Shown here: piece by piece, positions 18,827 through 27,635 of the stretch
Layout: each line of letters begins with the position of its first letter
Position numbering within the stretch: position 1 is the first letter of the stretch
Source: Variovorax sp.
GTDB lineage: Bacteria; Pseudomonadota; Gammaproteobacteria; Burkholderiales; Burkholderiaceae_C
Assembly: GCA_017744285.1 (NCBI GenBank)
Contig: JAGIBP010000010.1
Location: 1-64,000, forward strand
Reading direction: 5' to 3'
Length of the DNA: 64,000 nucleotides
Program-made: the position numbers and the translations under genes
Notes under the pieces: generated by a model
Databases searched by the model: none
The model's input: the letters and a program-made list of their open reading frames with translations, nothing else
Told to the model about the DNA's origin: nothing

Positions 18827-19786
18827 TCACAGGCGCGCCGCCAGCGCCATCACAGCCGTCAGCGTGACGAGCGCGAGTCCGGTCGACACCACGACGCTGG
18901 CCGTCACGAGGTCCTCGGCGGTGCGATAGCGCTGCGAGAACAGGAACACGTTGGCGCCGATCGGCAGCGCGGAGGCCACCACCATCACCGTGAGCGGCAG
19001 CCCGCGCAGGCCCAGCGCCAGGCCGATCACGGCGACGAGCAGCGGATGCACGAGGTTCTTGATCAGCGCCTGCACCAGCGCGCCGCGCCAGTGCATGCCC
19101 ACCGGGGTGAGCGCCAGCGTGACACCCACCATCACCAGCGCCACGGGGCTGAACGCGCCGCCGAGCAGCGCGATCGTCTGGTCGATGGGTTCGGGCATGC
19201 GCAGGCCCGACTGCGCGAACAGCAGGCCGGCGATGATCGGCAGCGGCACCGGATGGATGATCGCGTGGCGGAGCGCCCGGCCCACGATGCGCAGCAGCGG
19301 CCGCCGCGCGCTGCCGCTGGTCGCGGCCTGCTCGTGGGCCACCGCGAGTTCGAGCACCACCGTGGCGCTCGTGAGCAGCACCAGCGAGTGCAGCGAGACG
19401 AGCGTGAGCAGCACCACCATGCCCTCCGGCCCGTAGGCCAGGCCGATGAGCGCGATGCCGATCATCACCGTGTTGCTGTAGGTGTTGGCCAGCGCGAGCA
19501 CCGTGGCCGTGCGGCTGAAGCCGCGCCACGCCAGCGTGCCCGCGAAGATGAGCCCCGCCGCGATGAAGTACGCGGCCACGGGCCGAAGGCTCAGCTGCTC
19601 CACGTGCACCGTGCTCATCGAGCGGAACAGCAGCGCGGGCGCCAGCAGCAGGAAGATCAGGTTCGACAGGTCGCGCACCGCGCCGCCGCCGACCCACCCG
19701 CGTCTGCCCGCGAAGAAACCGACAGCGATGAGCAGGACCACGGGCAACAGGGAGGACAGGACGGAGGCATTCACCGCGGCGAGCAT
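18827..19786 (-). CDS. AEC-family (auxin efflux carrier-like) transporter
   Basis: A 319-residue membrane protein with about ten hydrophobic helices in two blocks separated by a hydrophilic loop near residues 120-140 (AHEQAATSGSARR). The start VLLIAVGFFAGRRGW and the LPIGANVFLFSQRY segment are typical of the AEC/PIN-like family, which in bacteria includes malate and other carboxylate carriers (MleP/MdcF type). The substrate is unknown. The downstream 3' end faces pdxH with a 6-bp gap. Confidence 0.87.
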   Translation of the reverse strand: MLAAVNASVLSSLLPVVLLIAVGFFAGRRGWVGGGAVRDLSNLIFLLLAPALLFRSMSTVHVEQLSLRPVAAYFIAAGLIFAGTLAWRGFSRTATVLALANTYSNTVMIGIALIGLAYGPEGMVVLLTLVSLHSLVLLTSATVVLELAVAHEQAATSGSARRPLLRIVGRALRHAIIHPVPLPIIAGLLFAQSGLRMPEPIDQTIALLGGAFSPVALVMVGVTLALTPVGMHWRGALVQALIKNLVHPLLVAVIGLALGLRGLPLTVMVVASALPIGANVFLFSQRYRTAEDLVTASVVVSTGLALVTLTAVMALAARL

Positions 19787-19817
19787 ACCCGCGCCTGCCG
19801 CAGCGCCGCCGCGCGGC

Positions 19818-20126
19818 TCACACGGTGGGCCAGCGCTCGAAGGCGGTGAACCGGTCGAAGGGCCTGGGCACTTCCTTGGACTCCAGCGAGGCGACGCGCG
19901 CCCCGGGCACCCCGGTGCGCAACCAGTCGCACATGTGCGCGATCTGGTTGGGCGAGCCCTGCAGCATCGCCTCGACGGAGCCGTCCACGCGGTTGCGCAC
20001 CCAGCCCGCGATGTCGAGCGAGCGCGCCCGCCGGACGCAGGCCTCTCGAAAGCCCACGCCCTGCACGCGGCCGGTGACGCGCACCAGCCGGCAATCCAAC
20101 GCGCCGTTCCTGTCGGCAGCTTCCAT
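19818..20126 (-). CDS. acyP: Acylphosphatase
   Basis: A 102-residue small alpha/beta enzyme that hydrolyses acyl phosphates. The active-site loop is VTGRVQGVGFRE, whose Arg binds phosphate, and the catalytic Asn lies in GWVRNRVDGSVEAM. Both match the acylphosphatase signature. It sits between the AEC permease and the LysR gene on the same strand, with no clear operon partner. Confidence 0.93.
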   Translation of the reverse strand: MEAADRNGALDCRLVRVTGRVQGVGFREACVRRARSLDIAGWVRNRVDGSVEAMLQGSPNQIAHMCDWLRTGVPGARVASLESKEVPRPFDRFTAFERWPTV

Positions 20127-20218
20127 CGCGACGGCTCCTGCTCCGGATCAAGCCCGCAGCATGGGCCAACGGCGACGGCGCGCCAAGTTTCAATTGGTGA
20201 GCGCGGCGCGCCTTCCAG

Positions 20219-21157
20219 CTACTTGAGCAACTCGACGCCGCGCCACTCGCCGCTCTCGACGAGGCGCCGCGCGGTGTCGCGCAGTTCGCCGGCGACGACC
20301 GCGGCCGCGGGCGAGAGCATGCCGGGCTCGATCGAGTAGAGGTAGTTGCGGCGCGTGATGCGCGCGTCGGAGATGGAGAGCGCCCGCCAGTCGCGGCCGC
20401 GCTCGCCTTCGAGCTGCAGCGCGGACATGGGCTTGATGGTCGCGCCCATCCCGTCGTACACGCAGCTCATGAGAAGCGACAGCGAATCGATCTCGGCCAC
20501 CACGTGCGCCTGCAGGTCGCGCTGCTCGAACTCGGCCATGATGCGCCGGCGCAGGCCGTGCGTGCCGGTCGGCAGGATCATGGGCAGGTTCGCGGCCTCG
20601 GCGATCGTGAGGCTGGTGCGGCGCCGGGGCACCAGCGTGCTCTCGCGCGGCAGCATCACGAAGAGCTCTTCCTCGAGCAGCACGGTGGTGCTCAGGTCGG
20701 GTGCCACGTCGCTGCCGAAGAGCACGGCGAGGTCGAGCTGGCCGAGCCGCATCATCTGGCCGAGGTGGCCGCTCATGCCCTCGACCACGTTGATCAGGAT
20801 GCTCGGGAAGCGCTCGCGCACCCGGCGCACCAGCGGCAGCCCAATGGCGGACACGGTGGTCGCGGGCAGGCCCACCGAGACCATGCCGCGCACCTCGCCC
20901 GACTCCTGCCGCGCGATCGACAGCGCCTGGTCGAGCTGGCGCAGCATGAAGCGCGCATGGTGGTAGAGCGCCAGGCCGTTGTCGGTCGGCGTGACCCCCT
21001 TGGACGAACGATGCAAGAGCGGCTTGCCCACTTCGTCCTCGAGCTTGGCGAGTTGCTGGCTGAGCGCGGGTTGCGCGATGAAGAGCTGGCGCGATGCCTT
21101 GGCAAAGCTGCCGCTTTCGACGATGCAGGCGAAGTAACGGAGTTGTCGCAGGTCCAT
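20219..21157 (-). CDS. LysR-type regulator of the adjacent catabolic island
   Basis: A 312-residue LysR protein. The HTH is at residues 1-60 (FAKASRQLFIAQPALSQQLAKLED), followed by a two-lobed co-inducer domain starting at MVSVGLPATT. Its N-terminal features (MDLRQLRYFACIVESGSF) resemble the Nac/TcuR/CatM-like branch often found next to carboxylate catabolic genes. It is transcribed away from a nine-gene cluster, and a T-N11-A inverted repeat lies between the two starts. It therefore very likely controls the cupin-ALDH-ThDP-Bug operon in response to its substrate. Confidence 0.9.
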   Translation of the reverse strand: MDLRQLRYFACIVESGSFAKASRQLFIAQPALSQQLAKLEDEVGKPLLHRSSKGVTPTDNGLALYHHARFMLRQLDQALSIARQESGEVRGMVSVGLPATTVSAIGLPLVRRVRERFPSILINVVEGMSGHLGQMMRLGQLDLAVLFGSDVAPDLSTTVLLEEELFVMLPRESTLVPRRRTSLTIAEAANLPMILPTGTHGLRRRIMAEFEQRDLQAHVVAEIDSLSLLMSCVYDGMGATIKPMSALQLEGERGRDWRALSISDARITRRNYLYSIEPGMLSPAAAVVAGELRDTARRLVESGEWRGVELLK

Positions 21158-21186
21158 GCAGGGGGGGCGGGCTGGCGGGGAAAAGG

Positions 21187-21207
21187 GCTATATGTTCTGC
21201 TTATAGC
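21187..21207. promoter_or_regulatory. LysR-type operator (T-N11-A inverted repeat)
   Basis: GCTATA and TATAGC are perfect 6-bp arms separated by 9 bp, and the sequence contains the T-N11-A pattern that LysR regulators recognise. It lies 30 bp upstream of the lysR start and 75 bp upstream of the cupin ATG, the classical location for both autoregulation and activation of the divergent operon. Confidence 0.75.
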
Positions 21208-21225
21208 GCCCCACCGAAAACGGTA

Positions 21226-21255
21226 TTTTCCCTCTGGGAAAGCCCTTCCTAGAAT
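21226..21255 (+). promoter_or_regulatory. Candidate promoter of the catabolic operon
   Basis: A -10-like TAGAAT (21250-21255) is preceded after 18 bp by a weak -35 (TTTTCC). A second small inverted repeat, TTTCCC-TCT-GGGAAA (21227-21241), overlaps this -35. A poor -35 next to a LysR site fits an activator-dependent promoter. No start-site data support it. Confidence 0.45.
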
Positions 21256-21281
21256 CCGCCGGACTTCAACGAGAGACAAGC

Positions 21282-21653
21282 ATGGCGACTTCCTTCGTCC
21301 GCAACATCGCGGACATTCCGTGGCAAGAATTCCCGGGGCATTTCGGCGGCGCCCTGTCCAAGGCGCTGGTGCGTCCGGAGACCTGCGCGTCGCAGCGCAT
21401 CGACCACCGCATCTCGTGCTATCAGCCGATGGCGCACGTGGCGGAACACGTGCACAAGGTGCAGGAGCAGGTCTACCACGTGCTCGAAGGCGAAGGCCTT
21501 CTCACGCTCGACGACGAACGCCGCGTGATGCGCAGGCACGACTACGTCTTCGTGCCGCCCGGCGTGCGGCACAGCTTCACCAACACCGGCCTCGTGCCGC
21601 TGGTGTTCCTCGTGGTGACCAGCCCGGTCGAAGACGGCGAGGCGCCGCTGTGA
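21282..21653 (+). CDS. Cupin-domain protein
   Basis: A 123-residue single-domain cupin. Motif 1 is HVAEHVHKVQEQVYHVLEGEG (His-x-His and downstream Glu/His as metal ligands), and motif 2 is VFVPPGVRHSF with the third His. Such small cupins are metal-binding isomerases, decarboxylases or dioxygenases, or non-catalytic sensors; nothing here chooses between them. It is the first gene of the LysR-controlled cluster. Its stop overlaps the GTG start of the aldehyde dehydrogenase gene, so it is translated together with the pathway enzymes. Confidence 0.85.
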   Translation: MATSFVRNIADIPWQEFPGHFGGALSKALVRPETCASQRIDHRISCYQPMAHVAEHVHKVQEQVYHVLEGEGLLTLDDERRVMRRHDYVFVPPGVRHSFTNTGLVPLVFLVVTSPVEDGEAPL

Positions 21654-23107
21654 GCGCGAACCCCTCCGCGAGCCACGCCCCCCGGACGGCGCTGCGCCAG
21701 GGCCGGCTGTTCATCGACGGCCGCTGGACCGATGGTGCAGGTACCGCGGCCGTGCCCGACAAGTACCGCCTGCAGCCCTGGGGCGAGGCGCACCTGCCCT
21801 CGCGCTCCCAGGTCGCCGAATGCATTGCCGCCGCGCAGGCCGCGTTCCGGCGCAGCACGCTCGACGCGAGCGAGCGCGGCGCAATCCTCGACCGCGCGGC
21901 CGCGCTGCTGGAGCAGCGCGGCGAGGAACTGATCGCGATCCTCCAGGCCGAGGCCGGCTTCACGCGCCACGACGCCGCGGGCGAACTGCGGCGCTGCGTG
22001 ATCACCTTCCGTCTCTCGGCCGAGGAAGCGCGCCGCTTCAGCGGCGAGCTGGTGCCGATGGAAGGCGCGCCGGGCCAGACCGGCCGCATCGGCTTCACGC
22101 TGCGCGTGCCGCTGGGCGTGGTGTGCGCGATCACGCCGTTCAATGCGCCGCTCAACACGGTCGCGCACAAGGTCGCGCCCGCGATCGCGGCCGGCAATGC
22201 GGTGGTGCTCAAGCCCTCGCTGCATACGCCGATGACGGCCTGCCTGATGGCCGAGGTGCTCGAGGCCGCCGGCCTGCCGCCGGGGCTGATGTCGGTGCTG
22301 CACGGCGGGCCGGAGGTCGTGCAGTGGCTGCTGGACGAGCCCGAGGTGCGCTTCTACGCCTTCACCGGCAGCACCGAGGCCGGCCGCGCGATCCAGCACC
22401 GCGCCGGGCTGCGCCGCACGCAGATGGAACTGGGCTCGATCGCGCACTGCGTGCTTTGCGATGACGCCGACCTCGACGCGGCGCTGCCGAAGATCGTCAA
22501 CGCCGGCTACCGCAAGGCGGGACAGGTCTGCACCTCGGTGCAGGTGCTGCTGGTGCAGGCGGGCATCGTGACCGAGGTCGAGCGCCGCCTCGCGGCGCTG
22601 GTGGCGGCGCTGCCCTACGGCGATCCGCATGCGCCCGGCACGGTGGTCGGCCCGGTGATCAGCGAAGCCTCGGCGCAGCGCATCGAGCAGTGGATCGACG
22701 AAGCGATGCGCCTGGGCGCGCGACGGCTCGCGGGCGGCGAGCGCCGCGGCGCGGTGGTGCCGCCGACGTTGCTGGCCGATGTCGATCCGACGACGCCGCT
22801 GGGCTGCCAGGAGGTGTTCGGCCCCGTGATGTGCATCGTGCCGTTCGCTCACCTCGACGAGGCGATCGACCGCGTCAACGCCACGCCCTACGGCCTGGCC
22901 ACCGGCGTCTTCACCAACCGGCTCGACGACGCGCTGCGCGCGGCGCGCCAGCTCGAAGTCGGCGGCGTGCACATCAACGAGACCTCCAGCTCGCGCGTGG
23001 ACCTCATGCCCTACGGCGGCACCAAGGACAGCGGCTTCGGCCGCGAGGGCCCGCACCACGCGATCCGCGAGATGAGCGAGGAACGCATGGTCACGCTGCT
23101 GCCCTGA
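21650..23107 (+). CDS. Aldehyde dehydrogenase (NAD(P)+-dependent)
   Basis: A 485-residue ALDH-superfamily enzyme. The catalytic Cys lies in RKAGQVCTSVQVLL and the general-base Glu in TQMELGSIAHCV. The oxyanion Asn is in ITPFNAPLN and the cofactor segments VLKPSLHTP and FTGSTEAGR are present. ELGSIAH instead of ELGGK places it nearer the lactaldehyde/phosphonoacetaldehyde-type clade than betaine aldehyde dehydrogenases. The start is a GTG (21650-21652) within the cupin stop; no ATG fits. It would oxidise the aldehyde produced by the next enzyme. Confidence 0.9.
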   Translation: MSANPSASHAPRTALRQGRLFIDGRWTDGAGTAAVPDKYRLQPWGEAHLPSRSQVAECIAAAQAAFRRSTLDASERGAILDRAAALLEQRGEELIAILQAEAGFTRHDAAGELRRCVITFRLSAEEARRFSGELVPMEGAPGQTGRIGFTLRVPLGVVCAITPFNAPLNTVAHKVAPAIAAGNAVVLKPSLHTPMTACLMAEVLEAAGLPPGLMSVLHGGPEVVQWLLDEPEVRFYAFTGSTEAGRAIQHRAGLRRTQMELGSIAHCVLCDDADLDAALPKIVNAGYRKAGQVCTSVQVLLVQAGIVTEVERRLAALVAALPYGDPHAPGTVVGPVISEASAQRIEQWIDEAMRLGARRLAGGERRGAVVPPTLLADVDPTTPLGCQEVFGPVMCIVPFAHLDEAIDRVNATPYGLATGVFTNRLDDALRAARQLEVGGVHINETSSSRVDLMPYGGTKDSGFGREGPHHAIREMSEERMVTLLP

Positions 23108-23149
23108 CCCGCTCCCACACGAACAAAGATCCATCGAGAAAGAAGACCC

Positions 23150-24937
23150 ATGGCAAGAATGAAGGGCGGCGAACTGATCGCCGAATACCTCGTCAAGCAG
23201 AAGGTGCCCTACGTGTTCGGCATCTGCGGACACGGCAACGTCGGCATCCTCGACGCGCTGCACCAGGTGCGCGATCAGGTGAAGCTGGTGTCGCCGCGCC
23301 ACGAGCAATGCGCCGGCCACATGGCCGACGCCTACTTCCGCGTCAAGCATGAGCCGGTGGCGACGCTGACCTCCACCGGCCCCGGCTCGGCGAACATGGT
23401 GATGTCGCTCGCGACGGCGCTGTCGGATTCGTCGGCCTTCCTCGCGATCACGGCGAACGTGCCGACCTCGCAGGCCAACCGCGCGCCGTTCCAGGAGCTG
23501 TACGCGCACAACCAGGCGGACTTCGCGCAGGTGCTGCGCCCGGTCGTCAAGCGCACGTTCCAGCCCTCGCGCGTGGACATGCTGCCGCTCGCGCTGCGCC
23601 AGTCGTTCGACACCATGGTCACCGGCCGCCCGGGTCCGGTGAACATGGACATCCCGTACAACGTGTTCCAGGAAGAGGCGGAGGTCGAGGTGCCCGCGGT
23701 CTCGCACCGCCACGGCAGCCACCGCCCCGGCGCGAGCGAAGCCGATGTGGCGGCCGCGCTGGACCTGCTCGCGGCCTCGAAGAAGCCAGTGTTCTTCATC
23801 GGCCACGGCGCGACGCTGGCCGAGGCCGGCCCCGAGATCACCGCGCTGTCGCAGCGCCTGGGCATTCCGGTGATCACCTCGCCCAACGGCATGGGCTGCG
23901 TGCCGGCGGACGACCCGCTCGCGCTCGGCTTCATCGGCCGCAACGGCGCCTACCCGGCGAACCAGGCCGGGCGCCACGCGGACCTGGTGCTGTGCGTCGG
24001 CACGCGCTTCGACGACCGCTCGTCGTCGAGCTGGCATCCGGGCTACTCGTGGAACTTCCCGTCCACCAAGCTGCTGCACGTGGACATCGATCCGCTGGAG
24101 CTGGGGCGCAACTACCCGCCCACGCTCGGCGTGATCGCCGACGCCAAGGTGTTCGCGCAGCAACTGCTGGCCGCGCTCGGCGCGCGCCGCGACATCGAGG
24201 CCGCGCGCTTCGGCGCCTGGCGCGGCCAGGTGGGCGAATGGCAGGCCGAGTGGGAAGCCTTCGTGCGCCCGAACTTCAGCGCCATCACGACGCCGATCCG
24301 GCCCGAGTACGTGGTCGACCAGTTGCAGGACGTGCTGCCCGACGACGTGATCCTCTCGCTCGACTCCGGCGTGCACCACAACTGGTTCATGCAGTTCTGG
24401 AAGCCCCGGCGCGCGCAGAGCATGCTCAACAGCTGGGGCTACTCGTCGATGGGCTTCGGCGTGTGCGGCGTGCTGGGCGCGCAGCTCGCGGCGCCCGACC
24501 GGCCCTGCGTCGCCGTGGTGGGCGACGGCGGCTTCATGATGGCGCCGTATGTCGTCGCGACCGCGGTCGAGTACGAGCTGCCCTGCGTCTGGATCGTGTG
24601 GAACAACTTCGCCTGGGGCGCGATCCGCGACCTGCAGTACGGCCTCTTCGAGGGCCGCGAACTCGGCACCGCCTTCTACAAGGGCAAGCAGGGGCCGGGC
24701 GGCGAGCGCTACAACCCCGACTTCGCGGCCTGGGCGCGCGCCTGCGGCGCCGACGGCGTCACCGTCACGCGCAGCCAGGACCTGCGCGGCGCGGTCGAGC
24801 AGGCGGTGCGCAACCGCCGGCCCTGCGTGATCGACGTGCATGTCGACGCCGAAGTGCGCCCGCCCTCCACCGGCACCTGGCAGCTGCCGCCGATTCCGTA
24901 CAAGGAGCCGGTCTTCGGCAAGCCCTGGATCGCCTGA
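23150..24937 (+). CDS. Thiamine-diphosphate-dependent decarboxylase/lyase (acetolactate synthase-like)
   Basis: A 595-residue ThDP enzyme with the three-domain plan of acetohydroxyacid synthase, oxalyl-CoA decarboxylase and sulfoacetaldehyde acetyltransferase. The PYR domain shows YVFGICGHGNVGILDAL and the activating Glu in SPRHEQCAGHMADAY. The central domain spans about residues 195-330. The PP domain shows VAVVGDGGFMMAPYVVAT...WNNFAWG, the GDG...NN cofactor signature. The GHGNVG N-terminus is unlike IlvB or Gcl, so the reaction is unknown. Placement between an aldehyde dehydrogenase and an SDR suggests decarboxylation of a 2-oxo acid to an aldehyde, or the reverse carboligation. Confidence 0.83.
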   Translation: MARMKGGELIAEYLVKQKVPYVFGICGHGNVGILDALHQVRDQVKLVSPRHEQCAGHMADAYFRVKHEPVATLTSTGPGSANMVMSLATALSDSSAFLAITANVPTSQANRAPFQELYAHNQADFAQVLRPVVKRTFQPSRVDMLPLALRQSFDTMVTGRPGPVNMDIPYNVFQEEAEVEVPAVSHRHGSHRPGASEADVAAALDLLAASKKPVFFIGHGATLAEAGPEITALSQRLGIPVITSPNGMGCVPADDPLALGFIGRNGAYPANQAGRHADLVLCVGTRFDDRSSSSWHPGYSWNFPSTKLLHVDIDPLELGRNYPPTLGVIADAKVFAQQLLAALGARRDIEAARFGAWRGQVGEWQAEWEAFVRPNFSAITTPIRPEYVVDQLQDVLPDDVILSLDSGVHHNWFMQFWKPRRAQSMLNSWGYSSMGFGVCGVLGAQLAAPDRPCVAVVGDGGFMMAPYVVATAVEYELPCVWIVWNNFAWGAIRDLQYGLFEGRELGTAFYKGKQGPGGERYNPDFAAWARACGADGVTVTRSQDLRGAVEQAVRNRRPCVIDVHVDAEVRPPSTGTWQLPPIPYKEPVFGKPWIA

Positions 24938-24984
24938 TCCGCCACACCGCACAACACACATCGCATTCAAGACAAGGACTCACC

Positions 24985-25695
24985 ATGAGCAGCAGCAAAC
25001 CCCTCGCCATCGTCTTCGGCGGATCGCGCGGCATCGGCGCCGCGTGCGTGAACGCGCTCGCGACCGACGGCTACGACGTTGCCTTCACCTACGTGTCGAA
25101 GGCGCCCGCTTCCTCGGAGGGCAAGGCCTACGCGGCGGACATCCAGGACCCCGCCGCGGTGGCGCGCGTCTTCGCCGACGCGCGGCGCGACTTCGGCCGC
25201 GCGCCCAAGGTCGTCATCGCCAATGCGGGCATCAACGTGCCCCCCGGGCCGCTCGCGCAATTCAACCCCGACGACTTCCGCAAGCTGGTCGAGGTGAACA
25301 TCGTCGGCGCCTTCAACATCCTCGCCGAGGCCGCGCGCCAGGTGCAGGACGGCGGCGCGATCGTCGCGCTGACCACCTCGCTGGTGCGCCACGCGGTGCC
25401 CGGCGTCGGCGCCTACAGCGCGAGCAAGGCGGCGGTCGAATCCCTCGTGCGTTCGCTGGCCAGGGAGCTGGCGGGCCGCCAGGTGCGCGTCAATGCGGTG
25501 GCGCCGGGCCCGGTCGACACCGACCTCTTCCACGCCGGCAAGACGGACGAGGCCAAGCAGCGCTCGGCCGCCATGAGTCCCTTCAACCGCGTCGGCCAGC
25601 CTGCGGAGATCGCCGAGGTCGTGCGGTTCCTGGTCTCGGACAAGGCCTCCTGGGTGCACGGCCAGATCGTGCAGCCCAACGGCGGCCTGGTCTGA
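24985..25695 (+). CDS. SDR-family oxidoreductase of the catabolic island
   Basis: A 236-residue classical SDR. It has the cofactor motif FGGSRGIGAACV, the ANAG segment (VVIANAGINVPP) and the catalytic pair YSASK preceded by a serine (ALTTSLVRHAVPG). The C-terminus ends VHGQIVQPNGGLV as in FabG-like enzymes. NADPH-type basic residues after the glycine loop are not clear. It follows the ThDP gene by 47 bp and precedes the first Bug receptor by 46 bp. It may oxidise a hydroxy acid to the 2-oxo acid used by the ThDP enzyme, an inference from order only. Confidence 0.85.
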   Translation: MSSSKPLAIVFGGSRGIGAACVNALATDGYDVAFTYVSKAPASSEGKAYAADIQDPAAVARVFADARRDFGRAPKVVIANAGINVPPGPLAQFNPDDFRKLVEVNIVGAFNILAEAARQVQDGGAIVALTTSLVRHAVPGVGAYSASKAAVESLVRSLARELAGRQVRVNAVAPGPVDTDLFHAGKTDEAKQRSAAMSPFNRVGQPAEIAEVVRFLVSDKASWVHGQIVQPNGGLV

Positions 25696-25741
25696 CGCCT
25701 TCACGCTTCGCAACCCCCAAAGAAAAAACCGGAGACAAACC

Positions 25742-26719
25742 ATGAAGATGAGAGCGATTGCCGTCATGGCAGGCGCAGCCCTGTGCGCCACCCTGTCCGT
25801 CCCGCTGCATGCGGCGGACTATCCGACCCGGTCGATCACCATGGTCGTGCCCTACCCGCCGGGCGGCCCGACCGACATCGTGGCGCGCACGCTCGCCGCC
25901 TCGATGGAGAAGACGCTCAAGCAGCCGGTGGTGGTCGACAACACCAGCGGCGCCGGCGGCACGGTGGGCAGCGCGAAGGTCGCGCGCTCGCCCAACGACG
26001 GCTACTGGCTGCTGCTGAACAACATCGGGATGGCGACGACGCCTTCGCTCTACCGCTCGCTCGCGTACAAGCCCGACGACTTCGCGCCGATCGGCCTCGT
26101 GGCGACGATGCCCACCGTGATCATCGCGCGCAAGGACCTGCCCGCGAACAACCTCGAGGAACTGCTGGCCTACATCAAGAAGGACCCCGCGAAGGTCAAC
26201 TACGGGCACTCGGGCATCGGCTCGGCGGCGCACCTGTGCGGGCTGCTCTACCAGTCGGCGATCAAGCAGCGCGTGACGACCATCGCGTACAAGGGCGCCG
26301 CGCCCGCGATGACCGACATCATGAGCGGCCAGTTCGACTTCATGTGCGAGCAGACCTCGAGCACGGTGCCCTTCGTCGAGAGCGGCAAGGTCAAGGCGAT
26401 GGCCGTGACCTCGAAGAAGCGCATTCCCCAGCTGCCCGACGTGCCGACCACGGCCGAGAGCGGCCTCGCGGCGCTCGACATCGGCGTGTGGCACGGCGTC
26501 TACGCGCCCAAGGGCACGCCCAAGGAGATCGTCGACCGCCTGTCGGCCGCGCTCGCCGAGGCGCTGCGCGACCCGAACGTCCAGAAGCGCTATGCCGAGA
26601 TCGGCGCCGTGATCGCGACACCCGAGGAAGGCCAGCCCGCGCCGCTCGCGAAGCTGCAGCAGGCCGAGGCGGCGCGCTGGGCGCCGATCATCAAGGCCGC
26701 CGCCGAATACGCGGATTGA
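25742..26719 (+). CDS. Bug-family tripartite tricarboxylate transporter receptor 1
   Basis: A 325-residue periplasmic substrate-binding protein of the Bug/TctC family. A signal peptide of about 23 residues (cleavage near PLHAA) is followed by DYPTRSITMVVPYPPGGPTD, the diagnostic N-terminal Bug motif. GHSGIGSAAHLCG and YKGAAPAMTDIMSGQ follow in the expected order. Bug proteins bind carboxylates and work with TctA/TctB permeases or sensors; no tctAB genes are present here. A GGAGACAAACC sequence gives a good ribosome site. It is one of three Bug genes in the cluster. Confidence 0.92.
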   Translation: MKMRAIAVMAGAALCATLSVPLHAADYPTRSITMVVPYPPGGPTDIVARTLAASMEKTLKQPVVVDNTSGAGGTVGSAKVARSPNDGYWLLLNNIGMATTPSLYRSLAYKPDDFAPIGLVATMPTVIIARKDLPANNLEELLAYIKKDPAKVNYGHSGIGSAAHLCGLLYQSAIKQRVTTIAYKGAAPAMTDIMSGQFDFMCEQTSSTVPFVESGKVKAMAVTSKKRIPQLPDVPTTAESGLAALDIGVWHGVYAPKGTPKEIVDRLSAALAEALRDPNVQKRYAEIGAVIATPEEGQPAPLAKLQQAEAARWAPIIKAAAEYAD

Positions 26720-26747
26720 CGGCGCGCCAGCGCGAGGGCCCTGCAGC

Positions 26748-27635
26748 ATGAGAATCGCCGTCTTCACCAAGAACCGGAGCAATCCCGCGTACATGGCGGC
26801 GCGGCTGGGCGCCGAGCGTGCCGCCGCCCTCTTCGGCGACGAGGTGGCGCACTACGTGCCCGACACCCCGGACGATCCCGACGAGCAGATCGCGCTGATC
26901 GACCAGGCCCTGGCCACCGCGCCCGATGCGATCGTGCTGTCCCCGGTGCATGCGAGGCGCGTCGACCCGGCGATCCTGCGCATCCGCGCGGCGGGGGTTC
27001 CGCTCTTCGCCTTCGTCAACCCGGTCGAGGCCGCGCCGACCATCGGCTATGTGGGCGCGGACGATGCGCGCCTGGCGGCCAACGTCGCGCGCTACCTGTT
27101 CTCGCGCATGGACGAACAGGGCAGCGTGCTGGTCGTCGGCGGCCATCGGGAATCGGTCACGAGCATCGCGCGAGTCACGGCCTTCGAACAGGTCGCGCGC
27201 GCGCTGCCGCGCATCCGCATCGCCGGCCATTGCGTGGGCGACTACCAGCGCGGCGTGGCGCGCGAGGCCGTGTCGCGCTGGCTGGCCGATCACTGCGAGG
27301 CGCCCGATGCCTTCCTGGTCGCCAACGACATCATGGCGGTCGGCGTGATCGAGGCCTTGCAGGCGGCCGGCCACCGGGCGCTGGTGGTGGGCGTCAACGC
27401 CATTCCCGAAGCCATCGCCGCCATCCGCGAAGGCCGCATGCTGGCCACCGCGGACTTCAACGCGATGCAGATGGCCTTCACGGTGACCGAGTGCGCCGCG
27501 CGGCATCTGCGCGGCGAGCCCGTGCCGGCCCAGGTGGAGCTGCCGGTGGAGCTGGTGGACGCGACCAATTTCCAGCACTGGGACCGGCCCTACGAAGCCC
27601 GCCCCGTCAAGACCCTCTCCGAGATCCTCGCATGA
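26748..27635 (+). CDS. Periplasmic-binding-fold (type I) protein without signal peptide or HTH
   Basis: A 295-residue protein with the LacI/ribose-binding fold: RIAVFTKNRSNPAYMAARLGA, DAIVLSPVHARRVDPAILRI, IGYVGADDARLAANVARYLF and DAFLVANDIMAVGVIEALQ. Unlike sugar-binding proteins it begins directly with the first beta strand, so it has no export signal. Unlike LacI regulators it has no DNA-binding domain. It should be cytoplasmic. It overlaps the second Bug gene by an ATGA. It may be a ligand sensor or an enzyme built on this fold; a transport role looks unlikely without a signal. Confidence 0.75.
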   Translation: MRIAVFTKNRSNPAYMAARLGAERAAALFGDEVAHYVPDTPDDPDEQIALIDQALATAPDAIVLSPVHARRVDPAILRIRAAGVPLFAFVNPVEAAPTIGYVGADDARLAANVARYLFSRMDEQGSVLVVGGHRESVTSIARVTAFEQVARALPRIRIAGHCVGDYQRGVAREAVSRWLADHCEAPDAFLVANDIMAVGVIEALQAAGHRALVVGVNAIPEAIAAIREGRMLATADFNAMQMAFTVTECAARHLRGEPVPAQVELPVELVDATNFQHWDRPYEARPVKTLSEILA

